A stretch of 15,644 bases of DNA from positions 1-15,644 of the forward strand of contig CAJPRR010000041.1 in NCBI GenBank assembly GCA_905373085.1, given 5' to 3'. Below, one piece after another: positions 1 through 7,915 of this stretch. Positions within the stretch are counted from its first letter, which is position 1. The number at the start of each line of letters is the position of its first letter. The position numbers and the translations under genes are program-made. This stretch comes from an uncultured Selenomonas sp. (GTDB lineage: Bacteria > Bacillota > Negativicutes > Selenomonadales > Selenomonadaceae). The notes under the pieces were generated by a model. The model did no database searches, was not told where the DNA came from, and saw only the letters and a list, made by a program, of their open reading frames with translations.

Positions 1-664
1 TTGCCCAGTCTGCCCCACCAGTAACCACGATATTGTTCCAATCAAAGGTTTGTGCTCCCGTCTGAAGATAATTGACGAGAAGCATTTGATCCCCGGATTG
101 GATGCCAGAGTTGAGATCAAACTGGAGTTTCTCAAAATTGAACAGGTCGTGCGCTTTATGCCCCTTCGATTGAACTCTCAGAGTATTTCCCGTTCTTACG
201 TCTGCACTCGAGTTGTTGCTGAAACCACCATAATATTTAATGTTGCCATGCCAAGCCGTCGATGCCGTTCCCGTCAGCGTAATCGTATTGTTCGTTGCAT
301 TCCCGTTCGCCGACCAACCGCCATAGGCAAAGGCATTATTAGTCGCATTATTCGTGACGACAATTTCATTATCAGAGGCATTTCCCATTCCCAGTGTATA
401 ACCACCATATACAGGGCCAAAACTTACACCGCTGATTGTCAACTTGTTTCCCGTCACATTACGATTATCCGCCACCCCTGGAATATCATGGGCATTACCA
501 GCCGCAACGGGTGCCGGAGCAGGATGCCCAGCATCAACAACCACATCCCCACCCGTCACATCCGCAGCATAAACATGGTTAAGAGACAGTTGTCCCCCCC
601 CTACATACAAGGCAATCGCCAGTGAAAGCGCTTTCCAGCGTTTCGAATTCCTTTTCTTGAACAT
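1..664 (-). CDS. Autotransporter-like surface protein, N-terminal part (runs off window)
   Basis: An uninterrupted frame of 221 codons runs from an ATG at 664-662 to the window edge with no stop, so only the N-terminus is visible. Residues 1-33 form a signal peptide: a basic start (MFKKRNSKRWK), a hydrophobic core, then a VYA|AD cleavage site. The mature part is rich in Gly, Asn, Thr and Val. It carries a loose repeat of about 28-31 residues, marked by YGG at residues 86, 114 and 145 and followed by GNAS/GNAT-N-x-I stretches. An NFEKLQFDL segment lies at 177-185. This style is known from the passenger regions of large autotransporter adhesins of Selenomonas and Fusobacterium; the C-terminal beta-barrel would lie outside the window. 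An AGGGAGAG ribosome site sits just upstream. Codons 21-25 contain a run of eight G. Base composition is more AT-rich than the arg genes, which may suggest separate ancestry. Export is well supported; the exact role (adhesion, aggregation) is inference. Confidence 0.8.
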   Translation of the reverse strand, partial: MFKKRNSKRWKALSLAIALYVGGGQLSLNHVYAADVTGGDVVVDAGHPAPAPVAAGNAHDIPGVADNRNVTGNKLTISGVSFGPVYGGYTLGMGNASDNEIVVTNNATNNAFAYGGWSANGNATNNTITLTGTASTAWHGNIKYYGGFSNNSSADVRTGNTLRVQSKGHKAHDLFNFEKLQFDLNSGIQSGDQMLLVNYLQTGAQTFDWNNIVVTGGADWA

Positions 665-723
665 GACTTTCTCTCCCTTTCCCACGAAGCTCAAGCGTTC
701 GGTACTCATAGTTTTATAGTCCC

Positions 724-752
724 ATTATATCCCATTAAGATTTAACAGTCAA
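724..752 (-). promoter_or_regulatory. Sigma-70-type promoter of the surface-protein gene
   Basis: On the minus strand TTGACT (752-747) and TATAAT (729-724) are separated by exactly 17 bp, nearly the consensus. Transcription would start near 717, leaving a leader of about 53 nt before the ATG at 664. The promoter lies just downstream of the terminator at 784-816, so the surface-protein gene appears to be an independent unit. Confidence 0.85.
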
Positions 753-783
753 TTATTTTCTATGAAGATATGGGGATCTATAC

Positions 784-816
784 AAAAAAAGAAGCGCTGT
801 ATCGACAGCACTTCTT
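784..816 (-). terminator. Rho-independent terminator, minus strand
   Basis: A 10-bp stem (791-800 with 805-814, one G-U pair in the RNA) and an ATCG tetraloop are followed on the minus strand by seven T (complement of 790-784). Two A-T pairs extend the stem base. It lies about 80 bp beyond the stop codon of the decayed gene at 898-1019 and was probably its terminator. It now insulates the surface-protein promoter from upstream transcription. Confidence 0.85.
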
Positions 817-897
817 AAAACTATTCTCCCAATTTCACCTACATTAAGAAAATTTGTGTGATCTTTGCCTGCATCATCTGCGTGCCCCATGTCTTTT

Positions 898-1019
898 TCA
901 AAGCAGGCTGTGCAGTCTGCCGATCTCCCGGATCTTGTCCATGGAGATGTCCGACACACGCGCGATCATTTCCAGCGGCAGTTTCTCGCATCAAATCCCG
1001 AGGAGCAAAACGCTTCTTC
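898..1019 (-). pseudogene. Decayed C-terminal gene fragment, possibly Rpn/PD-(D/E)XK nuclease family
   Basis: On the minus strand a short frame ends LPLEMIARVSDISMDK, then IREIGRLHSLL and a TGA stop at 900-898. In an adjacent frame just upstream, KKRFAPRDLMRE can be read, so one frameshift would join the two into a coherent tail. Tails of this kind (an Ala-rich helix, then 'LPLEMIARVSDLSxxKI') are typical of the C-terminus of Rpn-type recombination-promoting nucleases/putative transposases, where a short helical motif follows a charged linker. No start codon, catalytic domain or ribosome site remains. A canonical terminator still follows at 784-816. The family assignment is from memory of the motif and is tentative; that this is a broken gene end is better supported. 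Confidence 0.4.
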
Positions 1020-1085
1020 AGTTGTGAACATAATGGCGTTTGTGCGTGTAGTTTACACTAGGTGTCCGATTTCATTTTACAACTG
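1019..1085. repeat. 67-bp stretch bounded by 7-bp inverted repeats
   Basis: CAGTTGT at 1019-1025 is the exact inverse of ACAACTG at 1079-1085, with two further matching A/T positions inward. The segment between is non-coding. It contains the 19-nt stretch 1037-1055, which recurs with one mismatch at 11259-11277. The block sits immediately upstream of the decayed gene tail. It could be the remains of an insertion-sequence end or a miniature element, or chance dyad symmetry. Confidence 0.35.
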
Positions 1086-1105
1086 ACCGAAAATTCCCAC
1101 AAAGG

Positions 1106-1136
1106 AAGACCGCCGCACATTCCATGCGGCAGTCTT
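1106..1136 (-). terminator. Terminator of the 5'-nucleotidase gene
   Basis: Arms AAGACCGCCGCA (1106-1117) and TGCGGCAGTCTT (1125-1136) pair with a single mismatch around a 7-nt loop. On the minus strand the stem is followed by a short pyrimidine/T stretch (CCTTTG) rather than a clean U-tract. It lies 52 bp past the stop codon of the nucleotidase at 1189, the expected place. There is no T-tract on the plus side. Confidence 0.65.
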
Positions 1137-1188
1137 GAAAAATCGCGAAGAAAGTGACATGCGTCAAAGAGGCAGATCCTTCGCCTCT

Positions 1189-2790
1189 TCACTCAAGGAT
1201 CGTGATGCGCCCCGCGCCGGCAGGATTCTCGTAGCCCTCGCCGACGACGCCGCCCTGTTCTTTGACGTAGTCGGCAATCGCGTCGATGTCGGAGAACGCC
1301 GTGTCGCGCAGCAGCGGCGTGCCGTCGAACATCGTCATGCCGTTGCCGCCGTTCCTCATGATGTAGGAATTGCTGACGACCGTATAATCCTCCGTCAAGT
1401 CGAGCGGCACGCCGCCGACCATGACATCCTTGACACGATAAGCTCCATCGACACGAACAAAGCCGCCCTGCTCATTTTGAACCACCGACGACGGCACACG
1501 CGCGTCAATAGTGTAGGTAATTCCCGAAACATGGAAAAAGCCGCCGGATTCTTCGGGATACTTTGCCGCCCCCATTTCGAGCGCATCGAGAAGTTGCTGC
1601 CCCGTGACACTTCTGACGACAAGGTTGTTCGTAAAGGGGAACAGCGCTGCGAGCGTCTTATACGTCACTTTTCCTGTCGAGATCGGCTCACGAAAACCGC
1701 CGCCATTGACGAGCGCCACATCAGCATGAACCGAGGCGCGAAATGCATCTGCAACAAAATCGCCGAGATTCGTCTCGCCGCTGCGCACGCGGTATTCACC
1801 GTCGACATCGGTCACGAGGTCAACGGTCGTCGTGCCGACAGGCTTGGCAAGCTGCGCCTCCGCCTGCGCGAGTTCCGCATCGACAAGCCGCTTGACATCA
1901 GCATCGACCGCCGTCAGCCCTTTGACGAGTTCGCCCGTGATCGTGCCGTCGTCATGGACAGTGATCTTGCCGACGCTCGCAAGCTTCGTGCCCGTCTGCT
2001 CGACGAGGACGTCCTTGCCGTCCTTGTTCTTGTCGACGCGCGTGTACTGCTCATGCGAATGTCCGTCGATGATGACGTCGATGCCGCTCGTATGCGCAGC
2101 CACGGCGCCGCTCGACCAGACGGGAACGGCGCCCGTCGTGCCCAGATGGGCGACGAGCATGACGTACTCGGCTCCCTCTGCGCGCGCTTCATCGACCGCC
2201 TTCTGAATCCCCCCATAGAGCTTCGAGCCGTCCCCATCTTCGAGGAAGCTGTAGACGAACTTGCCATTCTCATCCTGAAACTCCTTCGGCGACGACGAGA
2301 CAATCGTTTCCGGTGTCGTCACGCCGATCAGCGCGATTTTTTTGCCGTCGAGCGTGACGATCTTATGTGTCTTGAATACAGGCTCGTTCGTTCTCTTGTC
2401 GATGAAATTGCAGCTGTAGTAGCCGCACTTGAGCTGCGATGCAAGCTCCAGGAAGCGCTCCATGCCAAAATCGTACTCGTGGTTGCCGGGAATGGCGAAA
2501 TCGTAGTCGGCACGGTTCATGATGCGGATGAGCGCCGCGCCGCGCGAGAGGCTGCCGAGCGGCTCTCCCTGCACCGCATCGCCCGCATCGACGAGAATGA
2601 CCGCTGGATTCTCCTTCTGCAAGTCGTGCTTGTACTGCGTGACGGCAGCGATATGGATGTTCCTTGCGACGCCGCAATGCACGTCGTTCGTGTGCAGAAT
2701 GACAGCATCCGCCCCTGCGGTCAGCGGCAGAGAGGCAATCCAAGCCGCCGCGAAAAGACCGCCGATGAGTTTTTGCATCTTGTTTCTCAT
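1189..2790 (-). CDS. Exported 5'-nucleotidase / UDP-sugar hydrolase-type metallophosphoesterase
   Basis: A 533-residue protein with the two-domain build of the UshA/5'-nucleotidase family, which removes phosphate from extracytoplasmic nucleotides (some members also split UDP-sugars) for nucleoside salvage. Residues 1-29 are a signal peptide ending near TAGADA. The metallophosphoesterase domain shows the metal-binding motifs HTNDVH (33-38), DAGD (68-71), GNHEYDFG (102-109), H215 in AHLGT, and GHSH (243-246). The C-terminal substrate domain shows ETNLGDFVADA (339-349), NGGGFR (362-367), a GGFFHVSG loop near 416-423 and NGGNG (480-484). The length is usual for the family. The start follows AGGAGG with 5 nt spacing; the alternative Met5 would be too far from it. 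It has its own extended -10 promoter and a terminator, so it is probably monocistronic. In a diderm cell the product would be periplasmic or surface-bound; no LPxTG-type anchor is seen. True substrate preference cannot be read from sequence. Confidence 0.93.
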   Translation of the reverse strand: MRNKMQKLIGGLFAAAWIASLPLTAGADAVILHTNDVHCGVARNIHIAAVTQYKHDLQKENPAVILVDAGDAVQGEPLGSLSRGAALIRIMNRADYDFAIPGNHEYDFGMERFLELASQLKCGYYSCNFIDKRTNEPVFKTHKIVTLDGKKIALIGVTTPETIVSSSPKEFQDENGKFVYSFLEDGDGSKLYGGIQKAVDEARAEGAEYVMLVAHLGTTGAVPVWSSGAVAAHTSGIDVIIDGHSHEQYTRVDKNKDGKDVLVEQTGTKLASVGKITVHDDGTITGELVKGLTAVDADVKRLVDAELAQAEAQLAKPVGTTTVDLVTDVDGEYRVRSGETNLGDFVADAFRASVHADVALVNGGGFREPISTGKVTYKTLAALFPFTNNLVVRSVTGQQLLDALEMGAAKYPEESGGFFHVSGITYTIDARVPSSVVQNEQGGFVRVDGAYRVKDVMVGGVPLDLTEDYTVVSNSYIMRNGGNGMTMFDGTPLLRDTAFSDIDAIADYVKEQGGVVGEGYENPAGAGRITILE

Positions 2791-2845
2791 AAAGACCTCC
2801 TATTCTGACAGACCTCTTGACCGTGACACAGACTCTTACAGGTGA

Positions 2846-2854
2846 ATTATATCA
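2846..2854 (-). promoter_or_regulatory. Extended -10 promoter of the nucleotidase gene
   Basis: TGATATAAT on the minus strand (2854-2846) is a perfect extended -10 element (TGnTATAAT). No good -35 is seen at the proper distance; that position falls in the GC-rich arm of the stem-loop at 2869-2894. Transcription would begin near 2839, about 49 nt before the start codon at 2790. The element is itself part of a small dyad (TGA-ATTATA-TCA). Confidence 0.6.
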
Positions 2855-2868
2855 CAGATGATCTGCAG

Positions 2869-2958
2869 CCGCCCTGTCATAAATAACAGGGCGGAAGAAT
2901 TCTGGCAGCTATTGGTGCACCTTTGCTTTTCTACACGATATGTCATAATAAGCAAAGG
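2869..2958 (-). terminator. Two stem-loops downstream of argH; probable transcript end without U-tract
   Basis: A perfect 9-bp stem pairs CCGCCCTGT (2869-2877) with ACAGGGCGG (2886-2894) around an 8-nt loop. A second perfect 9-bp pair joins CCTTTGCTT (2920-2928) and AAGCAAAGG (2950-2958) around 21 nt. Both lie in the non-coding gap after argH. Neither is followed by a T-run on the minus strand, so classic intrinsic termination is doubtful. They may stabilise the arg mRNA 3' end or serve rho-assisted termination. Confidence 0.4.
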
Positions 2959-2978
2959 ATGGGGGGACGTACGATTTC

Positions 2979-4399
2979 TTATACAGGACTCCCTTTCTTT
3001 TTCAACTCTTCCTGCTTCCTGCCTTCCTCCGCAAGCAGCATTTTCGCCTTTTCAAGCTGCCATGCAACCTGACTGTACGAGGTACCACCCAAGGAATTGC
3101 GGTTCTTTACGCAAGTTTCGGGACGAATGGCGTCTTTTATGTCCGCTTCAAAGAGGTCGGACAGGGCGCGGAATTCATCCATGGTCATGTCTTCGAGCCA
3201 CTTGCCCTGCTCAATGCAAAGATGCACGGCGCGTCCTGCGACGGCGTGCGCTTTTCTGAACGGCATGCCTTTCTTCACGAGGTAGTCGGCAAGGTCGGTG
3301 GCGTTGGAGAAGTCTTCCGTGACGGCGCGTTTCATGACGTCGCCTTTGACCGTCATGCCGCGCAGGAGCGCGGTGTAGACGGCGAGGCTGAATTTCACCG
3401 TGTCGATGGCGTCGAACACGCCTTCCTTGTCCTCCTGCAAATCCTTGTTGTAAGCAAGAGGCAGGCCCTTGACGATCGTGAGCATCGCCATGAGGTGACC
3501 GATGACGCGTCCCGTCTTGCCGCGCACGAGTTCGGAGACGTCGGGATTCTTCTTCTGCGGCATCATCGAAGAGCCTGTGCAGTGCGCGTCGTCAAGCTCA
3601 ATGAAGGCGAACTCGCGCGAGCACCAGAGGATAATCTCTTCCGAGAGCCGCGACAAATGCACCATGAGGATGGAGGCAGCGGAGAGGAATTCCATGATGT
3701 AGTCGCGGTCGCTGACGGCATCGAGGCTGTTCGTGTAAATGGCGTCGAAGTGAAGCTCCTCCGCCACGAATTCACGGTCGATGGGGAACGTCGTGCCTGC
3801 AAGCGCACCCGCGCCGAGCGGCATGATGTCCGCACGCTCGTAAACGCCCAGGAAGCGTGAGAAATCGCGTGCAAGCATGGAGAAATAGGCGAGCATGTGG
3901 TGCGAGAAGAGGATCGGCTGCGCACGCTGCAAGTGCGTGTAGCCTGGCATGATCACGTCGGGATAGCGCTCCGCCGTTTCGACAAGCGCACGCTGCACAT
4001 CGGCGATGCAGCCGAGCACGGCGAGCGTCTGCCCGCGCACATAGAGGTGCGTGTCGAGCGCGACTTGGTCATTGCGGCTGCGTGCCGTGTGCAGCCTGCC
4101 GCCCGCCTCGCCGATCGCGTCGGTCAGTCGCTTCTCGACGTTCATGTGGATGTCTTCGAGCGCGACGGAAAAGTCGAAGTCGCCGTGCTCGATTTTTTGC
4201 AGAATATCACGCAGCCCGGAGATGATGGCATCTTTATCCGTTTCCGCGATGATGCCGCACTTGGCGAGCATCTTCGCGTGCGCGATGCTGCCCGCAATAT
4301 CCTCGCGGTACATGCGCTTGTCGAAGGAAATCGACGCCTGGAAATCGTTGATCATCTCGTCCGTGCTCTTGGAGAAACGACCGCCCCAAAGCTGTTCGC

Positions 4400-4403
<4 letters not shown>
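2979..4403 (-). CDS. argH: Argininosuccinate lyase
   Basis: A 474-residue member of the fumarase/aspartase superfamily that splits argininosuccinate into arginine and fumarate, the last step of arginine synthesis in the cytoplasm. The start MSEQLWGGRFSK is the family's hallmark N-terminus. Further motifs are HTARSRND (105-112), GYTHLQRAQP (154-163, with His157 in the active site) and the signature loop GSSMMPQKKNPD (277-288), which carries the catalytic serine. The length is normal. Its ATG overlaps the argG stop as ATGA (4403-4400), which points to translational coupling. It is the last gene of the argCJBDFGH cluster and ends with TAA at 2981-2979. Confidence 0.97.
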
Positions 4404-5620
<1,217 letters not shown>

Positions 5621-5650
5621 GAAAAACAGCTCCTTAGAATAGTTTATATC

Positions 5651-5681
5651 AAGGAAGCACTGATAAATTCAGCGTCTCCTT
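5651..5681 (-). repeat. Imperfect palindrome / RNA stem-loop between argF and argG
   Basis: Arms 5651-5663 and 5669-5681 (13 nt each) flank a 5-nt loop. In the minus-strand RNA 12 of 13 positions can pair, two of them as G-U, with one A-C mismatch. There is no T-run after it, so it is not a normal terminator. It falls in the 115-bp gap of an otherwise tightly packed operon, which suits a small inserted repeat of the REP/MITE kind, or an mRNA processing or stability element. A 16-codon frame (5699-5649, MKARILKETLNLSVLP) preceded by an AGGA runs through the palindrome; whether it is translated is unknown. Confidence 0.55.
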
Positions 5682-5735
5682 AAGAATACGCGCTTTCATA
5701 AAATTTTCCTGCCGGGGATTGCAGATAATATGAAG

Positions 5736-6668
5736 TCAGTCCGCCATCAAAAGCGCCATGATCGCCTTCTGCGTATGCAGACGGTTCTCCGCCTCGTCGA
5801 AGATGACGTCGGAGAATGCTTCCATGACGTCGTCCGTGATCTCCTCGCCGCGATAGGCGGGCAGGCAGTGCATGACGATGGCGCGTTTGTCGGCGGCGGC
5901 GAGCAGGTCGCCGTTGATCTGGTACGGCGCGAAAATTTTCTTGCGCTCCTCGTGCTCCGCCTCCTGCCCCATACTCGCCCATGTGTCCGTCACGAGGATG
6001 TCGGCGTCCTTCGCCGCTGCAAACGAGTCGGTCACGAGCGCGATGCTCGCGCCCGTCTCCTTCGCATCTTCCTGCGCCCTCTGCGTCACCCCTTCATCGG
6101 GCGCGTAGTCTGCAGGCGTCGCGGCGACGAAGTTCATGCCCGTCTTTGCCGCCGCATACATCAGAGAATGCGTCATATTGTTGCCGTCGCCGACGTACGC
6201 TATCTTCAGGCCTTTGAGATTCTTTCCCTTGTGTTCGCGAATCGTCAGGAGGTCGGTCAGCGCCTGGCACGGATGGAGGAGATCGGTCAAGGCGTTGATG
6301 ACGGGAATGTCGGCATACTTGGCGAACTCCTCTGCCTTCTCATGCTCAAAGGTGCGGATCATCACGCCGTCGAGATAGCGCGAGAGGACGCGAGCCGTAT
6401 CCTTGATCGGCTCGCCGCGCCCGATCTGCAGGTCGCGGTTCGAGAGGAAGAGCGCCTGTCCGCCGAGCTGAAACATGCCTGTCTCAAAGGAAACGCGCGT
6501 CCTCGTCGAGGATTTCTCGAAGATCATGCCGAGCGTCTTGCCCGCGAGAACGCGGTGCTCGATGCCCGCCTTCTGCATCGCCTTGAGTTCTTCGGCAAGC
6601 GCGAGAATCGCCTCGACCTCCTCAACGGAAAGATCGTGAATGGAAAGTAAATCCCTGCCTTTTAACAT
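5736..6668 (-). CDS. argF: Ornithine carbamoyltransferase (anabolic type)
   Basis: A 310-residue transcarbamylase making citrulline from ornithine and carbamoyl phosphate in the cytoplasm. The carbamoyl-phosphate loop STRTR is at 54-58, HPCQ at 132-135 and the ornithine-binding HCLPAYRGEEI stretch starts at 267; DGNNMTHSLM near 161-170 is also typical. The length fits the ArgF/OTC family. The gene lies 15 bp after argD, and its start is preceded by AGGGGAGG. Position inside the biosynthetic cluster, with no arcA or arcC neighbour, supports an anabolic rather than a catabolic role. Confidence 0.96.
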   Translation of the reverse strand: MLKGRDLLSIHDLSVEEVEAILALAEELKAMQKAGIEHRVLAGKTLGMIFEKSSTRTRVSFETGMFQLGGQALFLSNRDLQIGRGEPIKDTARVLSRYLDGVMIRTFEHEKAEEFAKYADIPVINALTDLLHPCQALTDLLTIREHKGKNLKGLKIAYVGDGNNMTHSLMYAAAKTGMNFVAATPADYAPDEGVTQRAQEDAKETGASIALVTDSFAAAKDADILVTDTWASMGQEAEHEERKKIFAPYQINGDLLAAADKRAIVMHCLPAYRGEEITDDVMEAFSDVIFDEAENRLHTQKAIMALLMAD

Positions 6669-6683
6669 ACGTTTTCCTCCCCT

Positions 6684-7889
6684 TCAGCCCTTGGCGTACT
6701 TCGCCAGAATCGGCTCCAAGATCGCACAGAGTTCGTCGATGTGCGCTTCCTTGACGATCAACGGCGGCACGAAGCGCAGGACATTTCCTGCCGTGCAGTT
6801 GATGATCGCGCCGTGCTCCAAGCATTCGTTGACAATGCCGCGCCCCTCTATGGAAAGCTCCATGCCGAGAAGAAGCCCCATGCCGCGCACTTCCTTGATG
6901 AGCGCCGGATACTTCTTTTGAAAGCCTTCGAGCTTTTCACGGAAATACGCGCCGACCTTGTCGACATGACCCAAGATGCCCTCTTTCTGCACCGTGTCGA
7001 GCACGACGTTTGCCGCCGCGCACGCGAGAGGATTGCCGCCGAAGGTCGTGCCGTGATCGCCCGCATGGAGAGCAGCCGCCGCCTCGTCCTTCACGATGAA
7101 CGCGCCGATGGGCACGCCGCCCGCCAGCCCCTTGGCGAGCGTCACGATGTCGGGTCGCACGCCGAAATGTTCGTAAGCGAACATCTTGCCCGTGCGCCCC
7201 ATGCCGCATTGGATCTCATCGAAGATCAAGAGTGCGCCGTGCTCGTCGCAAAGCTCGCGCACGCGCTTCAAGTATTCTGCCGTCGGCACATGGACGCCGC
7301 CCTCGCCTTGAATCGTTTCGAGCAGGACGGCGCACGTCTTCGCGCTCATCATCTTTTCAAGCTCTTCGATATTGCCGTAATGCACATAGTCGAATCCCTC
7401 GGGCAAGGGGCCGAATCCCTCATGGTATTTCGGCTGTCCCGTCGCGGTCAATGTCGCGAGCGTGCGTCCGTGAAAACTGTGCCACGCCGTGATGATCTGC
7501 GACTTTTCAGGATCTTTCGCGTGCGCATACTTGTGCGCGACCTTGATTGCGCCCTCGTTCGCTTCCGCACCCGAGTTAGCGAAGAACGCCTTGCCCAACC
7601 CTGAGAGGCGCACGAACCTTTCCGCTGCATCCGCCTGTGCCTGCGTGTAATAGAGATTCGAGCAATGGATCATGCGCCCCGCCTGTTCGGCGATCGTCTC
7701 GACGAGCGGCGCATAGGCGTGGCCGAGTACGTTGACCGCAATGCCCGCGAGGAAGTCGATGTACTTCCTGCCGTTGTTGTCGAAAACGTAGACGCCCTCG
7801 CCGTGATCGAGCACGATCTTGTAGCGGTTGAACACGGGCAGATAGCCCGCCGCGTCCTTCGCGTAGATTGCTTCATCTGTTTCTTTCAT
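6684..7889 (-). CDS. argD: Acetylornithine aminotransferase
   Basis: A 401-residue class-III PLP aminotransferase converting N-acetylglutamate semialdehyde to N-acetylornithine with glutamate as amino donor. PLP-site features are SGAEANEGAIK (106-116), the FDEIQCGMGRTG stretch (Asp224 contacts the pyridine nitrogen) and the Schiff-base lysine K253 in TLAKGLAGG. I chose the ATG at 7889-7887, where the family-like MKETDEAIYAKD begins behind a GGGGGA site, rather than an upstream in-frame ATG that would add 49 residues read out of argB in another frame. The length then matches the family. It is 26 bp after argB. ArgD enzymes often also serve as DapC in the lysine/diaminopimelate route; whether this one does cannot be seen. 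Confidence 0.96.
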   Translation of the reverse strand: MKETDEAIYAKDAAGYLPVFNRYKIVLDHGEGVYVFDNNGRKYIDFLAGIAVNVLGHAYAPLVETIAEQAGRMIHCSNLYYTQAQADAAERFVRLSGLGKAFFANSGAEANEGAIKVAHKYAHAKDPEKSQIITAWHSFHGRTLATLTATGQPKYHEGFGPLPEGFDYVHYGNIEELEKMMSAKTCAVLLETIQGEGGVHVPTAEYLKRVRELCDEHGALLIFDEIQCGMGRTGKMFAYEHFGVRPDIVTLAKGLAGGVPIGAFIVKDEAAAALHAGDHGTTFGGNPLACAAANVVLDTVQKEGILGHVDKVGAYFREKLEGFQKKYPALIKEVRGMGLLLGMELSIEGRGIVNECLEHGAIINCTAGNVLRFVPPLIVKEAHIDELCAILEPILAKYAKG

Positions 7890-7915
7890 AATTTCCCCCG
7901 CTTTTCCATGCGCCG

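Noticed and set aside
50..625. A 191-codon plus-strand frame across the surface-protein region
   Set aside because: The opposite strand has a signal peptide, ribosome site, consensus promoter and repeat pattern; the plus frame is its shadow.
753..959. A 68-codon minus-strand frame over the terminator at 784-816
   Set aside because: It reads through a canonical terminator and has no ribosome site; the decayed tail in a different frame explains the sequence better.
1135..2808. A 557-codon open frame on the plus strand opposite the 5'-nucleotidase
   Set aside because: It mirrors the coding strand of a clear enzyme, is Arg/Asp/Val-rich as expected from reading GC-rich codons backwards, has no domain pattern and spans the nucleotidase exactly.
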